A DNA stretch of 64,000 nt from Larkinella rosea (GTDB taxonomy: Bacteria; Bacteroidota; Bacteroidia; Cytophagales; Spirosomataceae): positions 61,841 through 125,840 of the forward strand of contig NZ_RQJO01000007.1 in NCBI RefSeq assembly GCF_003858635.1, given 5' to 3'. This document shows, one piece after another, positions 8,820 to 17,657 of the stretch (its first letter is position 1; each line of letters starts with the position of its first letter). The translations under genes and the position numbers were made by a program. The notes under the pieces are model-generated. The model worked only from the letters and a program-made list of their open reading frames with translations. It did no database searches and was not told the DNA's origin.

Positions 8820-9636
8820 AGGTTGCAAAAATGGGCCGCCAATAGTCGGTTCCGTGGATGTCCCAGGCGTGGCAGCCAAACGGCAACTGGCCCTGATTAT
8901 AGTTCTGGATGGCGCGTTCGGGGTAAAATTCGACCGAAAACCGCAGGGCCGTCCGGAAATCCGGGACGTTAAGAACGGGGAAATAGCGGTTTATTTCGAT
9001 GCCCCAGAACACATCTTCGTTGTATTGATGGGCGTGAATTTTTTCGTAATTGGCGATCTTTTTCTTGAAAAACCGGATCCAGCGCAACAGGGAAGACACT
9101 TTTCGGAGCGAAAAACCACCATTGCCAACCCCATTGAGCGAGGTAATTTCCCGGGGAGTAATCCCGTCTTCCTTTTTCAGATCGAACCAGATCGCAATCT
9201 TTTTCTTGACCGTAAAAACCGCTTCGTCCTTCCAGCCGGAAAAATCGCGGTCGCGGAGCCAGGGAGCGCCGATGTATTCGTACCCGCTGCGGCACCAGTC
9301 AACCAGCTCATCCTTGAAAACGAACGCATCCAGTTGGTGAATGAGAATGAATTCAAAATCCGTAAACGCCTGGTAAAATTCTTCCGACAACATCAGCCGG
9401 TTATAGGTCTGCACATTCAGAAAGTACGAATCCGCAAACTCCCGAACCTGAAGCTGCGGATGGGGTTGGGTCAGAAAAGAAACATCCAGCGAATGCGGTT
9501 TGATCAGTATAATCGGATGTTTCCCCAAAATGCGCAGGCACTGGTCGAGGGCAATCTGTTCGTAACGCGTCAGCGACGATTGATAAACCGGAATGACGAC
9601 ACCCGCCAACTGCGGATTCTTACGTTGTTTGTTCAT
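8803..9636 (-). CDS. DUF5672 family protein, putative glycosyltransferase-associated
   Basis: The 277-residue product matches the pattern of DUF5672 proteins, which occur in polysaccharide clusters and look like GT-A-related enzymes. Visible features are an N-terminal VVIPVYQSSLTRYE, the strand EFILIHQLDAFVF (about 124-136) with an LDAF acidic turn in the DxD position, GYEYIGAPWL (143-152) and GNGGFSLRKV (about 194-203). That last motif is also seen in several O-antigen glycosyltransferases. The activity is not established. It sits between the two paralogous glycosyltransferases and probably acts on the same glycan. Upstream lies a hairpin-containing 101 bp gap. Confidence 0.78.
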   Translation of the reverse strand: MNKQRKNPQLAGVVIPVYQSSLTRYEQIALDQCLRILGKHPIILIKPHSLDVSFLTQPHPQLQVREFADSYFLNVQTYNRLMLSEEFYQAFTDFEFILIHQLDAFVFKDELVDWCRSGYEYIGAPWLRDRDFSGWKDEAVFTVKKKIAIWFDLKKEDGITPREITSLNGVGNGGFSLRKVSSLLRWIRFFKKKIANYEKIHAHQYNEDVFWGIEINRYFPVLNVPDFRTALRFSVEFYPERAIQNYNQGQLPFGCHAWDIHGTDYWRPIFATYGYTI

Positions 9637-9639
9637 TTT

Positions 9640-9730
9640 ACGGTTTTCAGTTTACGGTTTTCAGGGTATAGTTGGCGGACGCAAGCTTAGGAACGCGCCA
9701 GCAAACCGTACTCTGAAAACCGTAAACCGT
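9640..9730. repeat. Intergenic inverted repeat (ACGGTTTTCAG arms)
   Basis: The 15-base arm at 9650-9664 pairs perfectly with 9713-9727, enclosing about 48 nt. The left side also repeats the unit ACGGTTTTCAG directly (9640-9650 and 9654-9664). It fills the gap between the DUF5672 gene and the upstream glycosyltransferase. It may end or protect a transcript. It has no U-tract, so it is not a classical terminator. Confidence 0.75.
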
Positions 9731-9737
9731 ATTCTTG

Positions 9738-10721
9738 TCACCTGTTTTCCAACGCCGAAATTAATGCATTGATCGGAGATTTCAGCGATTGTCGAACTCG
9801 CTGGTAATACAGGGTTTTGGGTGGTTTGATGTAATAACAGGGATAATTTCGGTACGTTTCGTTCATGTTATCCAGCAGGCGCTGTCGGTATAAGTCAAAA
9901 AGCGGAACCACGTCGGGCCGGTCGGAAAAGGTAAATCGGTTTTGGTATTTGGATATTTCCTGCGGTTTATGGACGCCGTAGCCGCTGTAGTGGAAAAACT
10001 GCAGATCGGCCGAATCGTTGACTTTCCAGACCCCATTCTGCTCCGAGAAAAACCGCTCGTGCAGGTTCCAGTAGGCGGCATTATACCCGGGATGTTTTTC
10101 AATCCAGACCTTGTCGTAGTAAATTGGTGCGAAGTTAACCCAGTGTTGATCAACGAATAAACCGTTGCACAGATCAATCCGGCATTCATGCACCAGCCGT
10201 TTTTTCCACCACTGCACAAACCGGTTCGATTCCTCGGTTTTTTGCAACCCGATAAACCCCAGGTTGAACGTACCGGTATTGAGGTGGTTCAACTCATTCG
10301 GAATCAGCCAGTCCGTAATGGGTTGGCAGATATGGGGCGTCACCACCAGATTGTATTCCCGCAAACGCTGTTTCAGCTGAGTAAGCGGCTGATAAACAAT
10401 GATATCCGGGTCGAAATAAATGACTTCGGAAGCGTCTGGGTAATGCCTGAAAAAGTAATCGATGTAGAACGGTTTGACGGCGGTGTTCAATTCCGTAATG
10501 TCGTACCGGTCGCACATGCCCGCAAAATCCTCGATTTCGATCTGATCGACTTCCAGCATCGGATAATCGGGGAGGAGCGAGGCCGGTAAATTAGCCTGAT
10601 CCAGTTTATCGACCAGACCGATGACGTACTGCCAGTCCGGATTGGTTTGCCGCAACGAATCGCCCAGCGTTCGGGCCTGCGCCAGGTAATTGATCGAACA
10701 AATCGTGAACGCTAACGTCAT
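9738..10721 (-). CDS. Putative glycosyltransferase with DPD motif, paralogue of the gene at 6820-7782
   Basis: This 327-residue protein has a GT-A-like layout: FTICSINYLAQARTLGDSL at the N-terminus, IYFDPDIIVYQPL (101-113) with a complete DxD-type motif, LNTGTFNLGFIGL in mid-protein, FVDQHWVNFAP and a WNLHER stretch near residue 220. These blocks align in order with the paralogue 3 kb downstream, so the pair arose by duplication, and two unrelated genes now lie between them. The acceptor and donor are unknown. The stop side faces the hairpin at 9640-9730; the start overlaps the acyltransferase stop by 4 bp. Confidence 0.75.
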   Translation of the reverse strand: MTLAFTICSINYLAQARTLGDSLRQTNPDWQYVIGLVDKLDQANLPASLLPDYPMLEVDQIEIEDFAGMCDRYDITELNTAVKPFYIDYFFRHYPDASEVIYFDPDIIVYQPLTQLKQRLREYNLVVTPHICQPITDWLIPNELNHLNTGTFNLGFIGLQKTEESNRFVQWWKKRLVHECRIDLCNGLFVDQHWVNFAPIYYDKVWIEKHPGYNAAYWNLHERFFSEQNGVWKVNDSADLQFFHYSGYGVHKPQEISKYQNRFTFSDRPDVVPLFDLYRQRLLDNMNETYRNYPCYYIKPPKTLYYQRVRQSLKSPINALISALENR

Positions 10722-11812
10722 GCCGGTGATTTTGAGTACGTAAAATACCGCTTTAGATTATTGGCCGGTTTTTCAATCAGAAACCACGACAGGGAGGCCA
10801 CGATCACCAGAAGACCAAAACTGGTGAAGCGGTGAATCCAGGGATTGTGCAGGGAAATGGGCGAAAACCGACTCAGGACATTCAAAACCGGTCCGGTCAG
10901 GAAGCCCGAAACCACCATGTGGTAAACGTACATGCCGTAACTGATTTTGCCAAGGTACGTCAAAACCGGATTTTCCAGAACCTGACCGCTCAGCCCGCGA
11001 AACCCGAACGTCGCGTGGACGACGAAATACAAGGCCAGTACCGATAAAAGCGTTCGTTGGTACAATCGGAAAAAGCTGGTGTAGGGCTGCATCAGCATGA
11101 AAATAAAACAGGCTAGTGCCAGCAGCGTGGCCCAGAGCAGTTGTTTCCGGAAGGTCGGAATTAGTTCGGGTTGTTCAACCACAATGTAACTCCAGAGTGC
11201 GCCAATTCCGAACGAATCGAGGCAGGTCAGCGTCAGAACGCCCTCCCGATTGCCCATTAATCCCCACCAAATGCGGGTTCCGATACCCAGCAGAATCGTA
11301 AAAATGATCACTCCGCGGAGTTTCGTACGGGGGGTTAGCAAGATTACGGACGGCCAGACGAGGTAGAATTGTTCCTCGACCGATAGCGTCCAGAAAGGCG
11401 AGAGCAAATCGCCCCAGTTGCCGGTTTTATGCAACAGGAAGTTATAGCCGTAAAGGTAATAATAGGCCGGATACTTGCTGACATCGGAGGTGTCGGGCAA
11501 AACGAAATAGATGAACGTCAGAAACAGGTAATAAATCGGGAAGATGCGCAGCGCCCGACGGATGATAAAGTTCTTATAAACAGCCGTTTGGGTATTTTTG
11601 CCCGCCAGAATCTGATTGCGGTTTTTGATCAGGATCTGCGTAATCAGAAAACCGCTGAGGACAAAAAACAGCGTGACGCCAATGGAGCCATTGGGCAGTT
11701 GATTGATCAGTGCATCCGGCGGAAACCAGTGAAAAATCAGGACAAAGACGATGGCAAATGCCCGTAAGCCATCTAACTGGGGCAAATGGCCGGCTGGTTT
11801 ACTCAAACTCAT
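10718..11812 (-). CDS. Acyltransferase family 3 (OafA/YrhL-like) membrane protein
   Basis: The 364-residue protein has the Acyl_transf_3 pattern: LDGLRAFAIVFVLIFHWF at residues 13-30 (the His of the R-x10-H signature), FFVLSGFLIT at 49-58, SPFWTLSVEEQFYLVWP near 140-156, and about ten membrane helices. Family members move acyl groups, usually acetyl, onto sugars at the membrane. Here it most likely decorates the glycan. It lacks the extra C-terminal SGNH domain found in some relatives. It overlaps the downstream glycosyltransferase by 4 bp and follows the GT4 gene by 1 bp. Confidence 0.88.
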   Translation of the reverse strand: MSLSKPAGHLPQLDGLRAFAIVFVLIFHWFPPDALINQLPNGSIGVTLFFVLSGFLITQILIKNRNQILAGKNTQTAVYKNFIIRRALRIFPIYYLFLTFIYFVLPDTSDVSKYPAYYYLYGYNFLLHKTGNWGDLLSPFWTLSVEEQFYLVWPSVILLTPRTKLRGVIIFTILLGIGTRIWWGLMGNREGVLTLTCLDSFGIGALWSYIVVEQPELIPTFRKQLLWATLLALACFIFMLMQPYTSFFRLYQRTLLSVLALYFVVHATFGFRGLSGQVLENPVLTYLGKISYGMYVYHMVVSGFLTGPVLNVLSRFSPISLHNPWIHRFTSFGLLVIVASLSWFLIEKPANNLKRYFTYSKSPA

Positions 11813-11813
11813 A

Positions 11814-13013
11814 TCAGGTTGGTGTTGTGGTCAATTGATTGACAATTGCCAGAAAAGAGTCCATGCTTTGGTCCGAAGAATGTCGTTCGATCACTTTACG
11901 CCGAAGAGCTTGGCCCATGGTCCTGCGTTTGGCCGGGTCGTCGATCAGCGCTCCGATCGCGTTGGCCATCGCCACCGTATCGAGGTACGGAACGACAAAG
12001 CCGCCATCCGTTTCAACCAGCTCGGGCGCACCTCCCGCGTGTTCAAAACAAACGACGGGCGTCTCGCTCAGGGCGGCTTCCAGCACCACGAGCGGATACG
12101 GATCTTCGCGCGAACAAAGTGCAAATATATCAAAACGAGTGGTATACCGGAACACGTCGGGCGTGGGTTCGATCAGCAGCACGCGCTCACTTAAACCGGC
12201 CTTTTTCAGGTCCAGCGCCAGATCTTCGTACAAACCGTGGCGCGGCATTCCGACCCAGACAAAATAGATCGGTCGATCGCTATAGCGGCTAATTACCAGT
12301 TGGGCAATGACGTTGAAGAGGTCGTTGCCTTTGCGCCACTCGGCGTTGCCACAACCGCCAACGATGATCGCGTTTTCGGGAATGTGGTGTTGCGCCATCA
12401 CATCCGGGCGGTGACGGGCCTGGTCAATTTTTTGGAGAAGATTCGGAATATCAATGAGTTGAAACGTACTGATCCGGGCGGGGTCAAACCCGTAGGTATC
12501 CACGTAAAACCGCGCCACCGCTTTCGAAACCGCAATCAAATGATCGGAATGATCGAGCAAAAAACGCAGATTAGCCGGTTGTGTGTACATCCGGACAGCC
12601 ATTTCCAGTTCGTGTACAAAGAGAATAACCGGAGTTGATTTCACCAGCTCATAAATCGGTTGATACCCCTTTGCACTCGTAACGGTATTGACCATCACCA
12701 AACCAATGTTCTGCGACCGGATTTCGTCGGCAAAGTTCTGCCAGCGTCGTTGCTCTTCACGCCGGTGCAGCCATTGACCAATTCGCAGCAGGTACAGCAA
12801 CTTGTCGATCCGGCGGCCGATTAGTCTTGTGACCGGTTTTGGAAAAAAGGTAACAGAGCTAAGCTGGCGATACTCGTCCTCCAGTGGACCGTCTCCACAG
12901 AGCAGCAAATGGGTGGGGACATTTCGCTGTTTCAGCATCTGGAGCATCTGCAACAACACCAATTGTGCCCCCGCACGGTTGGCGTCGTGGCCGATGAAAA
13001 GGATCTTTTTCAA
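11814..13013 (-). CDS. Family 4 glycosyltransferase (GT-B)
   Basis: A 399-residue GT-B protein. The N-terminal glycine loop is replaced by GHDANRAGAQ (8-17), as in several GT4 enzymes that act on lipid-linked acceptors. The donor domain has VGCGNAEWRKG and the signature region ALCSREDPYPLVVLEAALSE (about 305-324), where the usual E-x7-E glutamates are present as E and E. It probably adds one sugar in the repeat unit. It starts with ATG, overlapping the NeuD-like gene's stop by 4 bp. Confidence 0.85.
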   Translation of the reverse strand: MKKILFIGHDANRAGAQLVLLQMLQMLKQRNVPTHLLLCGDGPLEDEYRQLSSVTFFPKPVTRLIGRRIDKLLYLLRIGQWLHRREEQRRWQNFADEIRSQNIGLVMVNTVTSAKGYQPIYELVKSTPVILFVHELEMAVRMYTQPANLRFLLDHSDHLIAVSKAVARFYVDTYGFDPARISTFQLIDIPNLLQKIDQARHRPDVMAQHHIPENAIIVGGCGNAEWRKGNDLFNVIAQLVISRYSDRPIYFVWVGMPRHGLYEDLALDLKKAGLSERVLLIEPTPDVFRYTTRFDIFALCSREDPYPLVVLEAALSETPVVCFEHAGGAPELVETDGGFVVPYLDTVAMANAIGALIDDPAKRRTMGQALRRKVIERHSSDQSMDSFLAIVNQLTTTPT

Positions 13014-13663
13014 TACACTTTATGGCTTGGTATCGGCTTCTTTTCGGCGGGACTGCCCATGTAAACGCCCCAGGGTTCGGTGGATTTGGTGACGGATGCG
13101 GACATGGCCACCAGCGTTCCTTCGCCGATGTGGAGGTAGTCCCGAATGGTGCTGTTGACGCCGAAAAAGCTGTACGAATCGACGACGCAATGGCCCGACA
13201 GTACGACATGGGAAGTAAAAAAGACGTGGTCTTTGATCTGCCCATGGTGACCGATGTGGTTGCCGCTCCACAAAACAACGTTGTTTCCAATCGTCGTAAA
13301 AGGCTGAATCGTGTTGTCTTCCAGAATGAAGCAGTTTTCGCCAATCGGGTTGTTAAAAACCGTGGCTTTGGAACTGATGTACGAGATGAATTCGTATCCT
13401 TTGGCCTTGGCGTCCAGGTATACTTTTTCGCGGTTTTTGTTCATTTTTCGTCCGGTCATGGGGGCGAAAAACTTGAATTCCTGCGGAGGAAAAATCGTTT
13501 CCACTTCTTCGAAGGCCACCACCGGCAGTCCTTTGAACTCCGTTTCCTTCAGATACTCGCGGTTCACGGTAAAAGCCACCACTTCGTCCGCCGAGTCGTG
13601 GGTGAGGTAATAATGGGCTAATTCGGCCGTATCCAGAACGCCAAAAATGATAACTTTTGCCAT
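13010..13663 (-). CDS. NeuD/PglD-like sugar acetyltransferase
   Basis: The 217-residue protein has the two-part build of NeuD/PglD acetyltransferases. A short Rossmann-like domain (VIIFGVLDTAELAHYYL, 4-20) that binds the sugar nucleotide is followed by hexapeptide repeats (IGENCFILEDNTIQPFTTIGNN and onward). The catalytic-type His pair is in SGNHIGHHGQIKDH (about 133-146). The family acetylates amino groups of UDP- or dTDP-linked amino sugars, or hydroxyls of sialic acid. With the DegT aminotransferase encoded at 16584-17657, it could make an N-acetylated amino-deoxysugar. It is preceded by a 72 bp repeat-bearing gap. Confidence 0.82.
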   Translation of the reverse strand: MAKVIIFGVLDTAELAHYYLTHDSADEVVAFTVNREYLKETEFKGLPVVAFEEVETIFPPQEFKFFAPMTGRKMNKNREKVYLDAKAKGYEFISYISSKATVFNNPIGENCFILEDNTIQPFTTIGNNVVLWSGNHIGHHGQIKDHVFFTSHVVLSGHCVVDSYSFFGVNSTIRDYLHIGEGTLVAMSASVTKSTEPWGVYMGSPAEKKPIPSHKVY

Positions 13664-13668
13664 TGTTA

Positions 13669-13735
13669 ATTGTGAATGAGTGAATGAGTGAATGAGTGAA
13701 TGCCTTTTCCGGTTTATTCACGCACGCATTCAAAA
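13669..13735. repeat. Octamer tandem repeat with a short inverted repeat
   Basis: Three exact copies of TGAATGAG run from 13673 to 13696, and a fourth partial copy ends in TGAATGCC. TGAATGC at 697-703 can pair with GCATTCA at 13726-13732. The element separates the WbqC-like and NeuD-like genes and resembles the GTGAATGAG-armed hairpins elsewhere in the window. Confidence 0.65.
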
Positions 13736-14434
13736 TTAAATTAACTCAAATTCGTTCAGCATGTCCTGCACTTTGGGGATGTCGTTGAACATCAGCACGT
13801 CGGCGATGGAAAGCCAGGGTACAAATTCATTTTGAAACTGCGGATAGTCCACACGCTTCGACTGGATGAAGAACAATTCGATCCCTTCATTCGCAAAGCG
13901 TTGCCGATCGTAGAGCTCCTGCCCACCGATCGGGTTGATATAGCGGTTTGCTTTTTCCCGCAGACAGATGTCCAGAATTCGCTCCTGCGCCTTCAGGTCG
14001 TCGTTTCCGTATACGGTTGACGACGGAACAATCTCCGTCTGAATGCCCAGATAATCGTTTAGCAGAATCAAACTGCCGCCGATCAGGTCCGCAATCGTAC
14101 GCGCTTCCAAGTTTACGATTTTTTCCAGCAAAGGATAAACCGTTGTATAAAAAGGCGCTTTTCGATACGATTGTTCAATTGTCTTCAACATTTTTTGCCG
14201 CCATTTCGGATCGTCACCCAGTTCAACATCACAGATTCGCTTGTTCTGGCTGGCATCTTTCAGCGGAATGGTAAACAAATGCTCTTTGCCGTTCACCAGC
14301 AGCCGGTTGCGGTTGATCCAGCCCCGGTTAATAAAAGCAACATCGTCGTAAATAATGAACTTATCCACGGCCTTGATCAGTTGGAGATATCCGATGTAAG
14401 GCAGAAAATAAGGCTGCATGATGGCAATGGTCAT
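13736..14434 (-). CDS. WbqC-like family protein
   Basis: The 232-residue product carries the WbqC family pattern: IMQPYFLPYIGYLQLI (5-20), the FIIYDDVAFINRGWINRN block (27-44), then NPIGGQELY and the closing SIADVLMFN segment. The family is widespread in O-antigen and sialic-acid-like sugar loci and has been proposed to act in amino-sugar assembly, but no reaction is established here. Its placement next to a NeuD-like acetyltransferase and near a sugar aminotransferase fits a role in finishing a modified amino sugar. It is 13 bp downstream of the GT39-like gene. Confidence 0.85.
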   Translation of the reverse strand: MTIAIMQPYFLPYIGYLQLIKAVDKFIIYDDVAFINRGWINRNRLLVNGKEHLFTIPLKDASQNKRICDVELGDDPKWRQKMLKTIEQSYRKAPFYTTVYPLLEKIVNLEARTIADLIGGSLILLNDYLGIQTEIVPSSTVYGNDDLKAQERILDICLREKANRYINPIGGQELYDRQRFANEGIELFFIQSKRVDYPQFQNEFVPWLSIADVLMFNDIPKVQDMLNEFELI

Positions 14435-14447
14435 ATCAGTAAAACCG

Positions 14448-16475
14448 CTACTTCAGTTTGCGTAAATAATAATCCTCACCCGGCACAATCAGCCCCTTCA
14501 TCGTCGTGTCGGTTCCCAGCCGGATGTCGCCTGGCTGGGGTTTAATGACGTTTTTTGAAAAGAACAGGTAATTGGCTTCTTTCGGAATCGGTTGAACGCC
14601 TTTCTCAAATGGATTGATCGGGATGAGCCGGCGCGATAGGTGTTTTCCGTACAGCGGATATTCAAAATCGTCGTTGATAGTTCCTAACGCAACGGTTGCA
14701 TTCTCCGGGACCAATTGATCGAATCGTTCGTAAGGCACGTAACTATCCGGGCGGAACATCATCTGGAGGTACATCCGTTCGGACGAAAACGCCGAAGGCC
14801 GACCGTATGCCGCAAAAGGTAAACAGCGTTCGTTCAGAAAAACCGCAAAAAGGGCCGACAAACAACCAACCAGAACCACAATGCCCACATAGGTTTTGAC
14901 CAGCAGGTGGCGCGGTTGGCTAATTGAAATGAGGCTATTCGTGAACAAAAGCGATAGAAACAGCGAACCGATCAGGCCGGTTTCAATGAAGTACCGCCCT
15001 TTGAACGGATCGTAGGGGGCCGAGTAGGAGAGAGCCAGAAAATGCAGCGCCACCGCAACGGCCAGAAAAAAGTGCGCTTTCGACCGCATCATGCCTACCA
15101 GGCTCAGCAAAACCAGCGGTAAAATCAGGGCAAACCCGATGATGCCCCAGTACGGATTGGCGTTGAAAAACTCAAACCGGCGGCTGAAGCTGAACGGCTG
15201 AATGGAGAAGTCGGTTTCTTCGTCGAGCCGGAGCTTGGTTACTTCCTCCAGCTTCACCAGCGGTTTTCGCATGAGCTGGTTCAGGTCGAGGCCCCATTGG
15301 GTATTCCGGAGGCCATCCAGATTGACGTGGTCGTAGCCGTACCGAATGACGTTGCGCGTGCCCTGTTCGAGCAAATTGGACAGTGGCCCGGCCCGCTCGA
15401 CCGACTGGTGCCGGAGGGCGGTCGGTGGGCCAATCGGGTGACCAAAAACCTGAATGTTTTTCAAATAGCCGGTCGGCAGCATGAACACACAAACACCAGC
15501 GATGATCGCGGGCGTCAGGTATTTCAGGCGATTCAGGAAAACCGGAAGGCTCGGCGACCAGAAAACCGTATAAACCATGACCATAAAAACCGATGGCAGC
15601 AGCAGCGTAAACGTGACTTTGTGGCCGTACGCCATGCCGAACGCCATACCGGTCAGGTAGAGGTACCGGTTGTCGCGGGTTTCGGAAAAGGCAAACAAAA
15701 AGTAGAGCAGCGAACCCAGATAGGCCGTCAGCACAATGTCGGTTTCGGTCGTAATGGCCTGCATCAGAAAATCGGGGAGCAGGGCGTAGCAGAAGGCGGC
15801 AAAAAAGCCGGCAGTCAGGCTCTTGCTGATGATTCGGGTGATGCCGAAAACCGCAACGAGCGCCATCCAGTACGACAGGTGATGAACCAGCTTAAAGGCG
15901 TTTTCGAACCGGCCCGTGATCAGAAACGAATAGATCTGAATCGTACAAACGCTTTTCGGGTACGTATCCATATTCCAGTTCGTGCCGCCAAAATGCCGCA
16001 TCGTTCCACGCTGGATATACTGCATGACCCGGTTCAGGTGGCCGGTCATGCTGTCCCATTCGTTGGGGGGCGTAAAGAGAACGAGCAGGAGGTTCGTGAC
16101 GGCAATGATGCTTAATGTGGCCATCAAAACCGTAAACAAACCCTTGAAATAGGGCGAAAGCGAGCGAAACCAATCGCGGAAATCTTCCCGCCGTTCCCGC
16201 AGCAGTCGGTTGACCGACCAGCGTTTCTGATCGACTAACCGGCCAAAAACCAGCCTGAAAACGGTGGTGGTGAGAAAAACGGCGAAAGCCCAAACGGGCG
16301 TTGATGCTGTCAGGTATAATGCCGACAGGCAATAACCGGTCAGGATGATGCTACCGGTAAACAGGATGAAGGAAACCAGTAACCACTCGGTCAGCGACCG
16401 TCGGCTGATACCGGCTGCGGTGTTGCCAATGTAAACAACGAACAGGGCAAACGTGACCAGGTAAAACAGAGTCAT
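14448..16475 (-). CDS. GT39/ArnT-like membrane glycosyltransferase
   Basis: This 675-residue integral membrane protein has roughly a dozen hydrophobic helices and a soluble C-terminal domain of about 130 residues. The first large extracytoplasmic loop holds NEWDSMTGHLNRV (near 128-140), with the Trp-Asp pair in the place where GT-C enzymes keep their catalytic acid, and ETDIVLTAYLGSL lies later. Such proteins use polyprenyl-phosphate sugars to glycosylate lipids or proteins in the periplasm. It could add a side-branch sugar to the exported glycan. The exact family is uncertain because GT-C proteins diverge strongly. The 5' side is a 108 bp gap with a weak hairpin. Confidence 0.78.
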   Translation of the reverse strand: MTLFYLVTFALFVVYIGNTAAGISRRSLTEWLLVSFILFTGSIILTGYCLSALYLTASTPVWAFAVFLTTTVFRLVFGRLVDQKRWSVNRLLRERREDFRDWFRSLSPYFKGLFTVLMATLSIIAVTNLLLVLFTPPNEWDSMTGHLNRVMQYIQRGTMRHFGGTNWNMDTYPKSVCTIQIYSFLITGRFENAFKLVHHLSYWMALVAVFGITRIISKSLTAGFFAAFCYALLPDFLMQAITTETDIVLTAYLGSLLYFLFAFSETRDNRYLYLTGMAFGMAYGHKVTFTLLLPSVFMVMVYTVFWSPSLPVFLNRLKYLTPAIIAGVCVFMLPTGYLKNIQVFGHPIGPPTALRHQSVERAGPLSNLLEQGTRNVIRYGYDHVNLDGLRNTQWGLDLNQLMRKPLVKLEEVTKLRLDEETDFSIQPFSFSRRFEFFNANPYWGIIGFALILPLVLLSLVGMMRSKAHFFLAVAVALHFLALSYSAPYDPFKGRYFIETGLIGSLFLSLLFTNSLISISQPRHLLVKTYVGIVVLVGCLSALFAVFLNERCLPFAAYGRPSAFSSERMYLQMMFRPDSYVPYERFDQLVPENATVALGTINDDFEYPLYGKHLSRRLIPINPFEKGVQPIPKEANYLFFSKNVIKPQPGDIRLGTDTTMKGLIVPGEDYYLRKLK

Positions 16476-16514
16476 GACGTAATTCTGGCAGTGGATTAGA
16501 TGGCAATGAATACT

Positions 16515-16569
16515 GTAAAAGCGGTTTTCTCGCCTACACCTGAACCCGTTTTAGCAAACGGCCTTTTAC
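16515..16569. repeat. Weak intergenic inverted repeat
   Basis: GTAAAAG at 16515-16521 pairs with CTTTTAC at 16563-16569, and the inner bases are partly complementary (GCGGTTT against AAACGGC). It lies between the aminotransferase and the GT39-like gene and is a weak member of the intergenic hairpin set. Confidence 0.45.
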
Positions 16570-16583
16570 ACTATTCATTCTTT

Positions 16584-17657
16584 TTAAACGTGTTGATTGA
16601 CAATTCGGCAAACCGTATCGATCACCTCTTCTTCCAGATCGGGGTACATGGGCAGACAAAGCACGCGGAGCGCAATGTCTTCCGAAATGGGGCAGGGCTG
16701 GGTGGTTTTCAGAAAAGATAAGGTATTCAGGGACGGGTAAAAATACCGGCGGGGGTTGATCTTTACCTGTTCCAGAGCGGTTTTCACTTCCAGTAATTTC
16801 GCTTCCGACTCAAACACCACCGGATAATAGGCGTAGTTATAACCGGTTTCGGGCTGAATCACGGGACGGCTCAGTTTGGATAAGTCCAGTTGTGCGTCGT
16901 ACCGGGCAAAGCGGTTTTTACGCGCTTCGATCAGTGTGTCAACCACGGGCAGGTTACAAAGTCCCATAGCCGCATGAATTTCGGAGTTTTTGCCGTTGAT
17001 TCCCATGTCGATGTAGTCATCGAACCGGTGACCAAAGCTGCGGTATAGATTGAGCTTATCGGCAATCGCATCATCGTTACAGGTCACCAAACCGCCTTCT
17101 ACGGTATGAAAAACCTTGGTTGCGTGAAAACTACAGGTGCTGATATCGCCGTATGACAAGGCCGATTTGCCCTTATACGTAGCGCCAAACGAATGGGCTC
17201 CGTCGTAAATGACCTTCAGATTGTGTTTTTTCGCCAGCGCTTCGATGGCATCAATCTGGCAGAGATTTCCGTAAACGTGGGTCGCCAGAATAGCTTCCGT
17301 GTTTTCGTTGATCAACGGTTCGATTTTCAGCGGGTCGATCGTAAAATCATCTTCGCGAACGTCGGCAAAAACCGGGGTGCAGTTTTCCCACAGTATGGCG
17401 TGCGTACTGGCGCAATACGAAAATGGGGTCGTGATGATCTCTTTGGTAAGCCCCAATGCCTTGATGGCCATCTGCAAAACGATGGTGCCATTGCTGCAAA
17501 AGAGCAGGTGTTCAATCCCCAGGTATGTTTTCAGGTCCTTTTCGAGCTGTTGGACGAGCGGACCGTTGTTGGTCAGGTAGACGCGGTCCCAGATTCCCTC
17601 AAGATACTTGACGTAATCTTCAAGAGGAGGCAGGTACGATTTTGTAATGTTAATCAT
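16584..17657 (-). CDS. DegT/DnrJ/EryC1-type sugar aminotransferase
   Basis: The 357-residue PLP enzyme shows the family landmarks: FCSNGTIVLQMAIKAL (53-68) for phosphate binding, TTPFSYCAS (76-84), YDGAHSFG (151-158) with the PLP-contacting Asp and His, and SFHATKVFHTVEGG (176-189), in which Lys181 forms the Schiff base. It transfers an amino group, usually from glutamate, to a keto-sugar nucleotide to make a 3- or 4-amino-deoxysugar. The genes making its keto-sugar substrate are not in the window. Its 5' end overlaps the wzt stop by 8 bp, so the two are co-transcribed. Confidence 0.9.
   Translation of the reverse strand: MINITKSYLPPLEDYVKYLEGIWDRVYLTNNGPLVQQLEKDLKTYLGIEHLLFCSNGTIVLQMAIKALGLTKEIITTPFSYCASTHAILWENCTPVFADVREDDFTIDPLKIEPLINENTEAILATHVYGNLCQIDAIEALAKKHNLKVIYDGAHSFGATYKGKSALSYGDISTCSFHATKVFHTVEGGLVTCNDDAIADKLNLYRSFGHRFDDYIDMGINGKNSEIHAAMGLCNLPVVDTLIEARKNRFARYDAQLDLSKLSRPVIQPETGYNYAYYPVVFESEAKLLEVKTALEQVKINPRRYFYPSLNTLSFLKTTQPCPISEDIALRVLCLPMYPDLEEEVIDTVCRIVNQHV

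Noticed and set aside
8785..9690. A 301-codon plus-strand frame opposite the DUF5672 gene
   Set aside because: It is the complement of a clearly conserved coding sequence and has no recognisable motif, so it is taken as an antisense shadow.
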